Source: Lichtheimia corymbifera B2541
Lineage: Eukaryota > Mucoromycota > Mucoromycetes > Mucorales > Lichtheimiaceae
NCBI GenBank assembly: GCA_000697475.1
Contig: JNEU01001011.1
Span: forward strand, 53,658 to 117,657
Length of the DNA stretch: 64,000 nt
Direction of reading: 5' to 3'
Below the pieces are notes generated by a model, which was not told the DNA's origin, searched no databases, and saw nothing but the letters and a program-made list of their open reading frames with translations. This document shows, piece after piece, positions 12,511 through 23,692 of the stretch (positions are counted from its first letter, which is position 1; the number at the start of each line of letters is the position of its first letter). The translations under genes were made by a program, and so were the position numbers.

Positions 12511-13560
12511 TGCATTGATATCGGTGTATATGGATATGTCTGACTGCCTGACAGATTTAATTTCCACCTCTTCCACTCACACTTTATTTCCCTCTTCTTC
12601 CCATTCTCGACTGTTGCCCCATTCAACTACAACTATAACCTGCGAACGATTGTGCTGCTTTGCCCCATCATGTCGATCCTGCAACTATCTTGATCCGACT
12701 GTCTTTGACTGAATGGCAAGTTCATGGCGTGTACACACAAAGACAACAACCGCGTTTCTTGAACCACAACCTTCTCGTGCACTTTCCTCAACCATATTCA
12801 ATCGCACAACATCGTTCATTCCTGCAGTTGCTATTAGCGATGTCTTTACTCCATTGTCTCAAACAGCATTCACAGCCTTGTCACTCTACTACAACATACG
12901 CTCTCTTGCACACACCACTTTGCCACGACCAAACTTAACAACTGTTGCTATTATCAATGTATTTTACACTATTATCTCAAGTTACTTGCAGCACCTTGCT
13001 TTGATACATACGGATTACAATGGATGGGATGTCATATCAGCTATCAAGTACACTGCAATCAAGTAATCTTCAACTGGTTGGGCTGCGATGGAAGAAAATG
13101 ACCAAGAAAGGATTGACCAGTAGCCGGATGGAGAAAGGAGCATATCAGCAGCTATCGCATGGCTGTCTTCAACTGACATATCGGTTATGATGGATGGATG
13201 CAAACAAGTGCAGTGATGAGATCTCCTGGAATGTTACTTTGGTTACTTGGAGCGTTGTCGGCAGGAACGATCAAAGTGGATACGGCGATGATGATGGTGG
13301 ATCGGATGGGATTGGCGAGAGTGCTTATATCTTTGACGAAAGGCGTTTGACAGCCATGGATGGATAATCTTGGAATGCTTGAGTCAACTCATGGATCAAG
13401 ATGTTTACATATGACGGCAGCAACCAACGATACAATGACACCATGACACTTCCTGTTTACTCTATTATGTGATTCACCCAAATCTTATTCATTTACAATG
13501 CCCTTCCCTTATCACACTTACTTGATAAACATCCACGCTACCATGTACTTTCCTTGAACT
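12510..13560 (+). repeat. R segment copy 2
   Basis: It follows array 1 directly through ATGTATCATGCATTGATATC, a junction repeated at 48735. It carries the R landmarks TTCCACTC, ACTGTTGCCCCATTCAAC, CTTGATCCGA, TTTGACTGAATGGCAA, ACTTGCAGCA and GATGGATG, and ends near a string resembling CATGTACTTTCC. Same orientation as all other copies. No coding potential. Confidence 0.75.
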
Positions 13561-14003
13561 TCATTGAATGAAAACTGAATTCTACATACTATAGCTAACA
13601 TGTACAAGATATATGATGTGTTTGGTTTCGGATTGGTAATAATATGGATCGATTGAAAGGGGAATTGAAAGTTGGAGGGAATGAATCATTTACATCATGG
13701 TATTGAGGCGTTGTCTTTTTTTGTTGCATTGCATAGGTGCATGTTTAGTGGACGCTTGAGTTGCAAAGATAATAACCCAGAATGAAGGATGCCCAACAAT
13801 GTAGTGGTTGTTACAGATGTCTAGTTCATTGTACAGTAATGGAAGACAATCATACCGTATTTGATCCTCAAAAAGTTATTTACAGACACCAATTCACTGA
13901 TATTGGTCAATTATATGTACAAGCATGTGCACTTTTTGATCGGGTACAGAGCCGTCTATGAGTCTACTACGGCGAAGGCATGGCTCTTTATCGCTTTTCA
14001 GCA
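13561..14003. other. Intergenic between repeat block and R3H gene
   Basis: AT-rich DNA at the 3' side of the R3H gene. I see no gene. Confidence 0.4.
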
Positions 14004-14979
14004 TTATCGACAAAATAGAAAATCAGAAAACAAGCGATCGGGGACAATGAGCGGGTTGCATGCGTGTTGCTGGATGTATAGTAACTGTCCTTGTTGACCG
14101 AGGTAGTCATGGTCGGCTGGTGATAACACATTTTACGTGTGAGCATGACAATGATAGTACACCATGTGCGCAACACTTACTGAATGAAACAAGGTTGTAA
14201 TAGCTACACATGATATGCACAACCCAGCGTGTGAAGCTATCGTCTATATCCAACACCATAACCAGATCTTGGTCTTGCTCATCCAGATAGGCAATGATTT
14301 GGTCTTCATAATGGTACACAAGCCGTTCAGGAATCTTAGTTTTCTTCAGGTCATGCCTCATGCTCCTGGTCAGCGGTGCTGGTTGGTGGATGTGCTTGCT
14401 ATATGACTCATAACCTCCATGGTGATGATAAACCATGCTATCCATATCCTCGTTGAGAAGGATCGACATGACTTGCTCGTCATCTGTCACCCACCGGAAG
14501 GGAGGTTGGGTGTGCATAAATATGCGATCATCATCGTCAGGAACAACAAGGCTCGCTAATGGATGATCATGAAAATGATCTATGTGTATCGGTGCACCAG
14601 CAAAGCACAAAAATTCAGGGGACAAACGTGCATGTCAGAAAAGGAAAATGTTCGTTGCTGCGGTAGCTGCGGCAACACAACCAACGATAAGAAACTCACT
14701 GTTATCCCAGCGTTGTCGCCGACGGCTGCCCTCTTTGCCCATCTGTAGTCGATTACGTCTTGCAAGTGAATCACGTTGTGGGTACCAATAACGTTTTTTC
14801 GACCTTTTTGGTTTGCTGGATGGGATGCTGCTATCAGGAGAAGAGGAGTCATTGTTATCGATAGCTATACTGGTGCCATTATTATGCGCCAAATGCTCAG
14901 GATAAGGTGTTGTAGTAGTTTGCATGGCGTCAAAATGATTGTCTACATGGGATCGCAAAGGGTTCATTATTAACGCCAT
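14004..14979 (-). CDS. R3H-domain protein with R3H-associated N-terminal region (263 aa)
   Basis: Three exons on the minus strand: 14979-14700, 14579-14181 and 14116-14004; the splices give 263 aa. An N-terminal basic stretch (KPKRSKKR) leads to a segment RRRQRWDNNHF built across the first intron, followed by HDHPLASLV; this is the pattern of the fungal R3H-associated domain. The C-terminal half contains LVLDI-like and SYYNLVSF strings joined to TDHDYLG across the second intron, typical of an R3H single-strand nucleic-acid-binding fold. Predicted to bind RNA or ssDNA in nucleus or cytosol; no enzymatic role is implied. The first intron (120 nt) is longer than its neighbours; its acceptor was chosen because earlier AGs lead to stops. 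Confidence 0.72.
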
Positions 14980-15212
14980 GATGCTTGCAATTTCTTTGTA
15001 AGTGAAAAAAGGGGTAAGAAGAAATGGATCGTCAGGACCACATGGGTGCTCTCTTTATAGCACCTTTACGAAAACCCCGAAAGTGCATTCATTGCTGCGA
15101 AACAATTCAACAAAGATGCAGGTGCCAAAATCCCACCCGTATCCAGGTATCACAGGGCTACTTTTGTATAATTTTGACTGATGATGTCCGGCTGCTACTT
15201 TAGCATCTTTTA
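14980..15212. other. Short intergenic, upstream of R3H gene
   Basis: The 233 bp hold the R3H promoter and the 3' end of the ligase gene. Nothing else seen. Confidence 0.4.
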
Positions 15213-17343
15213 TTATAGCTTAGCTGCCATGTCCTCTCTTTTAATAATATCTCTTAACAATCGCCTCAAGATCTTGCCGCTCGGACTCTTTGGGATCTGG
15301 TCGATAAAACGTACACCACCTCTCAAACGCTTGTAGCCAGCAACGTGAGTTGCAACGTAGTCCTTGATTTTGTCTTCTAAAGCCTTGTTTGCATCCACCC
15401 CAGGTCTGACAACCACAAATGCAAGCGGTAATTCAGTTGCTTGGCTGTTACTGTACACGCCGATTACAGCACAATCAATCACTTCAGGGATGTTGGATAA
15501 TAATGACTCAAGCTCTATTATAGTGGTACCATTATTATAATCATCCACAATACCATAGAGGTCTTTTTCTTACCTGCAGGCGCCACAGGGAACCCATTGT
15601 ACTTTATCAACTCCTTTAACCGATCCACAATATAAAATTCTTGAGTCTTGCTGTCATAGCGACCCACATCGCCTGTACGCATCCATCCATCCGATGTAAA
15701 CACTTTGGCATTGGCCTCGGGATTGTTGAGATAGCCTTTCATGATAGAAGTACCACGCAATAAAATTTCACCTTCCTTGTCAGGTCCCAATTCTTCATAT
15801 GGATGTCAGTTGTCATTGTATGTTTTACAATGTGTTGTCATGTTGGCTTACCATTGCCTTGCTCGTCCACAATCATACATTCAGTATTGGGACCAAGAAT
15901 GCCAACCGATCCTGTAAATAGATCCAATGAGTGTGATTATTACCAAGGAAAAGATATACATGCGTACCAGGATGACCCCCAGATGGTCTTTGTGTGATAA
16001 CCCCTACAAGGCTGTCAATGAGATGAATCAAGCATACAACGGATCCAATCAGCTACCTCCAGTGGATTCAGTCGATCCATATCTAAAACGGCGTTTTGTA
16101 AGAGTCAAGCCTTCCCTTCATCAATGAGCCAGATAATGTACTTACAAGTTCGTGAGAATGGCACAGGGCATCCGTTTCATCAAGGCATCAACATGCTCTT
16201 TACCCAATGGCGCAGCCCCAGAATTGATATGACGTACCACTGAGAGGTCATATTTGAGTACCAAAGGATCCTTGGCTAGCTGCACAGCTATAAAGATGTG
16301 TGCTGAGTGAGGCGTAATAATAAAAGTTGATCGCGCATTTATAATTACCAACGGGTGGAACTATGCTTGCAATGGTGATTTTGTATCGTGTGACCAGATC
16401 CAAGAACAGCTTGAGTTCAAAGCGTGGAATAATGACCAAGGGTAGCATTTTGTAGAACGCATTAAAGCATAACACGGTCACTTGCAAAAGGTGTTATTAT
16501 CATGATGGTGCTGCTATGCATCATTTTACACACGTACCTCCATAGATATGATAGAGTGGTAAAAAGCCAATGCCAATGTCAGTATCCTTGTCAATCTCAC
16601 GATCTTTGGCAAGCTGCACAAACACTTGGGAAATGATATTGTGATGGGTCAGCATCACACCTTTGGCGAGCCCTGTGGTACCACTTGAGTAATTGATAAA
16701 GGCAACATCATTTTTGGGGTCAATGCGGTACGCATCCTTGAGAGGAAATTGTACGTGCCGTGTACTGCTTTTTATAAGCGAATCGAATGATCGTATGCCA
16801 TCCTCGCTATCGGTTTCACCAAATACAAAGATGCGCTCTTTTGGAATAGTGCCTGCCTTTGCGCACACCTTTAAAAGTGTGGGGAGTAGCTCACGCACCG
16901 TGACCAATGCTCGAGCACCAGAGTTGTTGATTTGATGCAAGAACTCGTTCTCAGTATAGTATGGATTTCTGAAAAGAGGCACACCATCCGTGTTAGTCAA
17001 TATCATGCATGACTTTGTAATGCATCACGTACCCAGGAGTGATGGTGCATTTTGCTCCGAGCAATGAAAGATACAAGACTACCGTGTCATACTGATTGGG
17101 AGCAAATACGGCAACAATATCCCCTTGCTTTAGACCCACTTTATCTTGCCAAGCGGCAGCAAGGTGTTCCGCGCGTTGTTTGACTTGTGCATAGGTGAGG
17201 CTTCTGCCTGTCAATCCATCAATCACCGCTGTGCGATCCAGAGGTAGTCGCTGGTTGTATTCACTGGGAGAAAAAAGAAACGAGCAAATGTCCTGATCCG
17301 GCAACTTGATCCAGTCGTAGATTGTAGGCTTATAAATGACCAT
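15213..17343 (-). CDS. Peroxisomal 4-coumarate-CoA ligase-like acyl-CoA synthetase (552 aa)
   Basis: Nine exons on the minus strand: 17343-17033, 16968-16538, 16480-16349, 16287-16146, 16082-16057, 16003-15968, 15911-15852, 15792-15574 and 15514-15213; total 552 aa. Adenylate-forming enzyme: it activates a carboxylic acid to the acyl-AMP and then the CoA thioester. Seen: the P-loop motif [14 protein letters not shown], the A5-like motif [10 protein letters not shown] (partly encoded by a 26-nt exon), GWMRTGDVG with the adenylate-binding Asp, [14 protein letters not shown], and the catalytic lysine motif [15 protein letters not shown]. It ends in AKL, a peroxisomal targeting signal type 1, so it probably works in peroxisomes on fatty or aromatic acids. 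Two acceptors are AAG. Substrate is not readable. Close to plant 4CL and fungal 4CL-like proteins. Confidence 0.93.
16057..16082 (-). other. 26-nt micro-exon of the ligase gene
   Basis: Flanked by TTTTAG and GTAGCT. It supplies most of the STEST nucleotide-binding motif; skipping it would shift the frame. It is followed by a 36-nt exon. Confidence 0.75.
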
Positions 17344-17784
17344 TTTGTATATCCAGATAAAGTGGTAAAAAGAAAGAACACGAACGTGGAAACATGGATA
17401 CCCCTAGTTGAAAAAAGGTGATGGTTGCCATGGTCACACGTCCTTTGTCCATTACGCGTCGTGGGAATCTCGGCGATTGCTGATATCATTCGTCCTTTTG
17501 CATGACAACGGTAGAATGTATACCATCGCTTGTGAAAGTCAAATAATTTCCCGAGGTCTGTTGTCGGTGTGCCTTCAATACAAGCACCACACATTGGTTT
17601 CCATGGTGAGTAAATGAACTCCTGCCTTTTTTGACACCTCTGCAACCCATCAATCGCCCCATTAGAAAATCATCACCGCATCAACCAGATGTCAAGCTTC
17701 AAATAACATCAATTACTATTAATCCATCAATGAACACAAATAGGAGGAATGGGGAGGGGTATAGTGTATTATTGCTAATGTCTT
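17344..17784. promoter_or_regulatory. Upstream region of the ligase gene
   Basis: 441 bp between the ligase start and the 3' end of the next minus-strand gene. Likely the ligase promoter; no box can be named with confidence. Confidence 0.35.
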
Positions 17785-20050
17785 CTACATGTCGGCAGGA
17801 GGTTCAGGCTTGGTTTCTGGTTCCAGTCCAAACTCATTGACTCTTCTGTCAAGCACGTCCTTGAGTTCATGCACCATTGTCTTTGGGTCCATCTTGGAAG
17901 CTTTGTCACGTGCCTACATAGGATCATGTTAGGCTTATTGTTCCCTCCCGTCCATTCGGGACAATCAATCCTCTTACCTCCTGTTCACGCTTGGCTTTCA
18001 TCTCGGCGATCCTTTGTGCGCGACTCTTTTTGGGCCTTTCAATCGTATTGCGTTCAATGGTCTCAGCGACGGCTTCAAATACTGATGCTCGTGCTGGAAG
18101 CGGGAGTTCAAGTAATCCGTTGTCCTCGGAATCGACCACCTTTTGTGGATTGGTTGAAGGAGACGTGACAGGTGATGAGTCGTCTTCTTTCTGAGATGCT
18201 GTTGGTGATGATATAGAAGATGATGGTGAAGGATCAAGGTCGGGTGGATCAAGGAAATTCACTAAAGCATCTCTTCCAGCCTCCCATTCGACAACCATTT
18301 GATTGAAATCTTGTTCGATTGATAGGTATTCACGCTTCAGCCGTTCACGTAGCTCTTCCAAAGATGTGGAATCCCCTATTGATTCATTAGTATTCAATAA
18401 AAAGAAAATATATGGTATCTTACCTTGTTGTGTGAGTTGCCGAATATCATCATTGCAGAGATAAAACTTGGCCTCAACAGTGCGCATCTGCTGATCCAAA
18501 GATGCCAATCGATGCACAAATGGTCGTAGTCTTCCATCTTGCACTGTATTGCTGTTCACTAGCTGTTGTCGGTCATCCTTTGCTGTTGGTTTATCTATAT
18601 CCAATATTAATAACATCATCCTAGTATGCACGCCATTTACTTACATAATTCATTTTCCAATGCATGTGTAATATCATTTACGAATTGCTTAGTATCCTCG
18701 GTCACTTTGGCCAAAACAGCATTGACACCACGCCATCCACGCTCATAATCCAAACGCAAGGAATCGTGTTCATCGGTAACAATATCCAAGGCCAATAACT
18801 GCATCATGCATTCTCGTCGTTTGGCGTGCATAAGCTGTGCAAGTGCGCGTAATCGATCAAGGCAAATGCCGCCTTCTTCACTATTATCATCATCCATCCG
18901 ATCTAGAGCCGATAACGATGCGATCGAGCGAATGTTGTACATGTCGTATAGCCGAGATAAGTTGCTCTTATTCACATGGTCGATCAGGTCAATGATAGCT
19001 TCCTCGTATATGATAAAAGCACGTCGAAGCACAGCACCCAAACGATTCCTCAAAACGACGCAACGTCGAGAACGGCTCGATTGTTCGATACGTGAGATAG
19101 GGGATAGCGGTAATGACAAGCGATATCCACGCGATACTAATTCGATTTCTTGGATCGTGATGAGTGCACGATGTACTTTGTTGTCTAGCATCTCGCATTG
19201 TTCCATCAATGTCTGCAGAGTATTGAGTGCTGTACGATACAAGTGCCGAATGCCAGATCGTCGCTATCATTATACCATGTCAATCAATCAGACCTTGTTT
19301 CCTTCCCATAGTATATCCCTCCCTTACCATATGTCGATAACCAAAGAAAAGGGACATGCTACTTGTCAACATCATTGTCATTGATACAACCGGTGTACCG
19401 AGGAAGAGTTTGGCAGGCTGTGATTGTTGTCTCATTTGATGGCGTAGCTTGAATGCTTCTATCCCCAAAGCCATCATACAACCCGTCATGGTGGTGACCG
19501 TACCAACGACCCCTGCGCGTGATGCCTTTGTTGCCATTGTTGAATAATCAGTCGTGGTTGTCACATGCTGGGTTGTTCGTTGCTTGTTGCTCTTGCTTGC
19601 ATTGTGTACAGATAAAACCTCACTGAGCAAGGGTGATGTAGCGATAAGATACTTGAACTTTTCCTCAAACTCGTTCTCCTCAGCTATCGGAAGACTAATA
19701 GAAAAGGTGTCCTAAACATAGACACGGGTCAATACATTTATAGTATATACAATGCAATAAAAGAAATACATACATGGAAGAGTGATCGACGCCAATAATG
19801 ATATAACGTGTTTGTCCACCGAGGCATCTGGAGTGATTGTGGTATCCAAGTTGACGAAGCATCGAGGTCTAATGGGTTGCTGTCAAGCTGTAATGTCGGG
19901 AGTCTCACGGTGGATTCTTGGCTTTCGATAGCTAATGCGATAGAAAGAAATGAGTTGAATATGGTTGAGAACAATTGAGAATATGTGAATGGACGTACAT
20001 GACAAGTATTCTGCAAAGGGGGTATCTTCATAGACAACAAACTCGGACAT
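17785..20050 (-). CDS. Vezatin/Inp2-like membrane protein (636 aa)
   Basis: Seven exons on the minus strand: 20050-19999, 19931-19774, 19711-19328, 19263-18645, 18594-18424, 18375-17978 and 17913-17785; total 636 aa. The N-terminal ~150 residues are soluble, then two close hydrophobic helices (MTGCMMALGIEAF and PVVSMTMMLTSSMSLFFGY) form a hairpin in the membrane. The rest is a long helical, arginine-rich region with coiled-coil character, then a serine/proline-rich linker and a charged tail (AQRIAEMKAKREQEARDK). This order fits the myosin-binding family that includes vezatin and yeast Inp2, the peroxisomal receptor for the class V myosin Myo2. That assignment rests on architecture, not on a clear signature. 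If right, it would link peroxisomes to actin transport; the neighbouring ligase carries a peroxisomal signal, which is suggestive only. Confidence 0.6.
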
Positions 20051-20467
20051 GAGTAAGAGTGGAAAATGGGAAAGAGAGCAGGTGATTAAAGCTCAGGTTG
20101 TGTGAGAATGAAATATGATAGGATGCTTTGACGCATAGCATCGAGGCACAATGAGCGAGTGCTGCATAAACCTTGTTTCCCACCCACCCACTCACCCATC
20201 CACCATCCATTTCCCGTTCCCATAGCAACCATGTTGTTGTCATCCTTTTCAGTGGGTTGTCGTCATGATGTATGCTTTGAATGTAAATGTTTCTTTCCAG
20301 AACGTGCGGAGTAACTTGACACATGGCTATTTGTTGAAGGCTATCAACAACCATCATCACCCGCCGGGGAAACCAAGAGACCCTTGCAAGGGGGTGGGTG
20401 GTTGTTTATGGATTGAGTCCAAATTACAAGGGAAATAAAACATTCACTTGCTCTCTCTTTCCCAATT
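20051..20467. promoter_or_regulatory. Divergent promoter region
   Basis: 417 bp between two divergent starts (vezatin-like and CRAL-TRIO genes). It contains CACCC/GGGTG-rich strings around 20180-20210 and 20380-20400. No gene. Confidence 0.4.
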
Positions 20468-21790
20468 ATGCATGATCAACATCCCGTACTCACTGATGAA
20501 AAAAAGAAAGAGCTCCTGCACACCTTTCGTCAATCTTTGGAAGATGTTCCAGATTCACACCGCTTTACAGACACAGTACGTGACCATCATTATCAGCATA
20601 GAATTATCCGTTGTTATTCACTTTGAACACAAAGTTGCTATTACAATTTCTCGTAGGTCGCAGTTGGGATGTGGCAAGTATACCTTGAAGAAGAAGAAGA
20701 AAAGTGTAATCTTGTACTTATCAGCTGGATACTAGGACGCAGCCAAGAAGCAATTCGTCATGAGCTACAATTGGCGTAAAGACAACCATGTTGACCGGCT
20801 ACCATGTGCAACACGTCAAAACAAATTACCGTTGCTGGTCAACGTGCGTGGATATGATGCCATTGATGATGGCAATGTGGAATCCAAGCCAGGCCTTTCC
20901 CAAACCGCTATTCGCATTGCCAATTGTATGGGCGGCGATTGTTTCCACAAGGTGGATCGAGAAGGCCACCCTATCATGATCGATCGAACAGTGAGTGGTC
21001 TGCAATTGAATCATTAGGCATGTCAATGACTCATATACATACATAAATAAGGGCTATCATGACGCCAAGAAGCTGTGTCACGAGGTGTCCATTGATGAGA
21101 TTTCCATCTTCCAGACTGCCAGCAACGAATTTCTCAATCGAGTCATTATGCCTGAATGCTCACAAAAAGCAGGGAGGATCATTTTCAAGGAGACCGTGAT
21201 ATTTGATTGCACCCATATGGGTATACGACGTAAGTGTCATGTCAGTCATTGTATCAAGTTTTGGTGGTACTCCTGAAATAGACAATGACTAAAAATAACA
21301 ACCCGATGGCACAGAATTCCAAATGACAGCATTACATTACTTGAAGTCTGTGATCGACACGATCCAGAATTATTATCCAGAGACATTGCATAGGCTGTTC
21401 ATTGTGAATGCGCCAGGGATTCTACATACGATTTGGAGAATAGTGAAACCATGGCTTGAACAAAGGGTAAGGATAAAGAAGAGGAGAGGGTGGGTGAGTG
21501 TAATTCAATATTGACACAAAGGTATACAGACTGCAGACAAAGTATTCATTCTGAATCATGCCGAGACGCCCAAAGTGCTTTTAAAGTACATTGCACCGGA
21601 AAACTTGCCCCGATTTCTTGGTGGTAGTTGTACATGTGACCATATTGAAGGGGGATGTGTACCTTCGGTGATGTTGGGTAATGTACCTCCGCTAAAAGTG
21701 ACCGAGTACAATGATAATGTTTCCACGCCTTACAACACAGACGTCATGCAAGCTGCTCTTGAGGATAACTTGTATCGAAATCCAACATAG
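20468..21790 (+). CDS. CRAL-TRIO (Sec14-like) lipid-transfer protein (329 aa)
   Basis: Six exons: 20468-20575, 20635-20677, 20743-20990, 21052-21229, 21315-21466 and 21530-21790; total 329 aa. The N-terminal CRAL-TRIO-N helix pair shows RFTDTLLLQFLVGRSWDVAT then KKQFVMSYNWRK, seen only when the small second exon is used. The lipid-binding lobe contains DCTHMGIRQFQM, TALHYLKSV, YPETLHRLFIVNAPG and the closing ENLPRFLGGSC. This is a Sec14-type phosphatidylinositol/phosphatidylcholine transfer fold, cytosolic, acting at Golgi or plasma membrane. Length suits a single-domain Sec14-like protein. Exon 2 has an AAG acceptor; the exon 2/3 boundary was placed where the family sequence continues without gap. 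Specific ligand unknown. Confidence 0.9.
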
Positions 21791-22113
21791 ACCCCATACC
21801 GTCATATTGTTTGTATACTGAAATGCATCTTTTAAACTTTTTATTATGCCGTTTTTCCGAGTGAAACTACAGAACAAGGCGCATTGTGGTGGGTGTTCTT
21901 GCGCGTGTGTGCGTGTGTATTGTGTGATCCATCGTTGTTTTTTTGTGTGTCTATCTACCTGAATTAGGAATACAAGGAGACAGGATTATCAACTCTTTCT
22001 CTGTTGTTTCTTCGCCCCAGCCGATTTCTCTCTCTACTCTCTACTCTCACTCTCATACACACACTCTCTCTCACTCTCTCTATCGTCGCATCCCCCACCT
22101 TCCATTGCGCGCA
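21791..22113. other. Short intergenic with CT/CA-rich leader
   Basis: It ends in a long CTCT/CACA-rich leader directly before the next start codon. No gene. Confidence 0.4.
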
Positions 22114-23692
22114 ATGATTGGCAACATGTCAAAGCGGTCGGCTGTCATTGCTGTCATGTTGGCAGTTGCCTTATCACTTGTCTTTTTATTTTCAGTCTCC
22201 AGTTTTCACCTTTCTCCTTCTTCTTACACTGGCCTCGATCGCGCATCGTCTCCATTGTCAACAAAAACAACGACCAAGGAGTTTGAACCAAAGTATGGTT
22301 GCCTGGCCAATACAGCATCAAACATTACGCTTTCCAAAGAGCAGTGGGAACAATGCATCGAACCAGGACAAGAGGCCAGCTTGTATTTATCAATTGTGAT
22401 CGTTACAAGGATAGATGACTATGCAGGGTAAAACGGGGATAACCGATTCTGCAAGTACAACAGCAAGAACTCTAATGATGATATTGTTGTATTCAGGAAC
22501 CAACATCATCGACTTCAAAACTTCATTGACAGCGCATATATCCTGGCTGAACATACACAAACCAAGATGGAATTGCTCATGGTTGAATGGAATCCACCCA
22601 AGGATAGGCGGCGAATCATTGATACTTTTGTAAGTACATGGTAGAGTTTATTTTGTGTGTTACATGATGATATCTCAGGACGTGCCTGGTCTAACAAAAT
22701 CTGGTATGGTTCCATTTCAATAGCGCTTCCGCCGATCCGACTTCTTGACATATCGCATCATTACCGTGCCTGAAAACATTCATCAAGCATTACCCAACAT
22801 TGGCAACGCTCCGTTGCATGAATTTGAAGGAAAGAATGTCGGTATTCGTTTCGCACGTGGAGAATTTGTAGTGTGCACCAATCAAGGTAAACAACTATGC
22901 CACAAATGCATCTTTTGACAAGGAGGGCCAACAATGAATGATATCTAGATGACATTTGGTCCCACAATTTCCACAATGCAATCAAGTCGCGTGCATTCCA
23001 AAAGAACGTTATTTATCTTCAGCACCAAGATCGACACAACATGCAAGTAGTAGTAGGAGTAATGGGCAGTGGTAGTACACATGCATTGAGCGTGTTACTG
23101 ACAACAAAAGCTTTTATAGTCACGATAACCTTCCTCCATCCATTGTCAACTTGCCTGCTATGCCTGATGACGACACCTTGTACAATGCTTGTCATCTCAA
23201 TGATCAAGATTGGGGAAACTTTCAATTACCTGAGCCAGTCAACCTCACACCAGACAATTATTTGCGTTATGGCGATCAAGCTGGTGATTATACCATGGCA
23301 CATCGAGATACTTGGAAAAAGGTCAGAGGCTATAGGGAAACAGGTGGCGTCGCATGGTAAGTAGTTCAGGGGAGGGGAATTCTGAGAATGATGTCATTGA
23401 CATTGTTTTACATGGATCAAGGGTCGACATTGAATTCATTGAGACGGCTGCTTGGACGTTTGATATTCCGGTGGTTTACAGTGAACAAGGTTTTACATGC
23501 CATCAAGAGCACGACAATGTCTGGGAAAAGAATCCTGAACGTATGACACCCAATCAAGGAATCCATGCAGTTGAAATCCAGCGTAAAGAAAAACAATACG
23601 TCAATGAGGAAGGAAAGTGGGCTATGCTCCATCTGGATATCTGGGAAATGGGTCTTCAATGCATCGAATTCGGAGGTGGTCTCTGCTGGTAG
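22114..23692 (+). CDS. Type II membrane glycosyltransferase-like protein (403 aa)
   Basis: Six exons: 22114-22427, 22497-22629, 22724-22886, 22949-23042, 23120-23356 and 23422-23692; total 403 aa. A short cytosolic tail and one helix (VIAVMLAVALSLVFLFSV) anchor it, as for Golgi glycosyltransferases. The lumenal part starts with a GT-A like strand LYLSIVIVTR then DDYAG, and continues with MELLMVEWNPPKDR, NVGIRFARGEFVVCTNQDDIW (a DD pair that would hold the metal-nucleotide-sugar) and DYTMAHRDTWKKVRGY. Acceptor and donor sugar cannot be read. The fourth intron uses a GC donor (GCAAGT); this is the only phase-compatible choice found. Two ATGs lie close together at the start (22114 and 22126); the first is used. 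Function is inferred from fold-like motifs. Confidence 0.78.
23043..23119 (+). other. GC-AG intron in the glycosyltransferase-like gene
   Basis: The donor reads GCAAGT and the acceptor TTTTATAG. GT donors nearby are in other phases. Splicing joins RHN to HDNLPPS through one isoleucine codon. Confidence 0.65.

Noticed and set aside
9830..13560. R...R arrangement as an LTR retrotransposon
   Set aside because: No TG...CA ends, primer-binding site or coding region found, and the two R copies are too different from each other.
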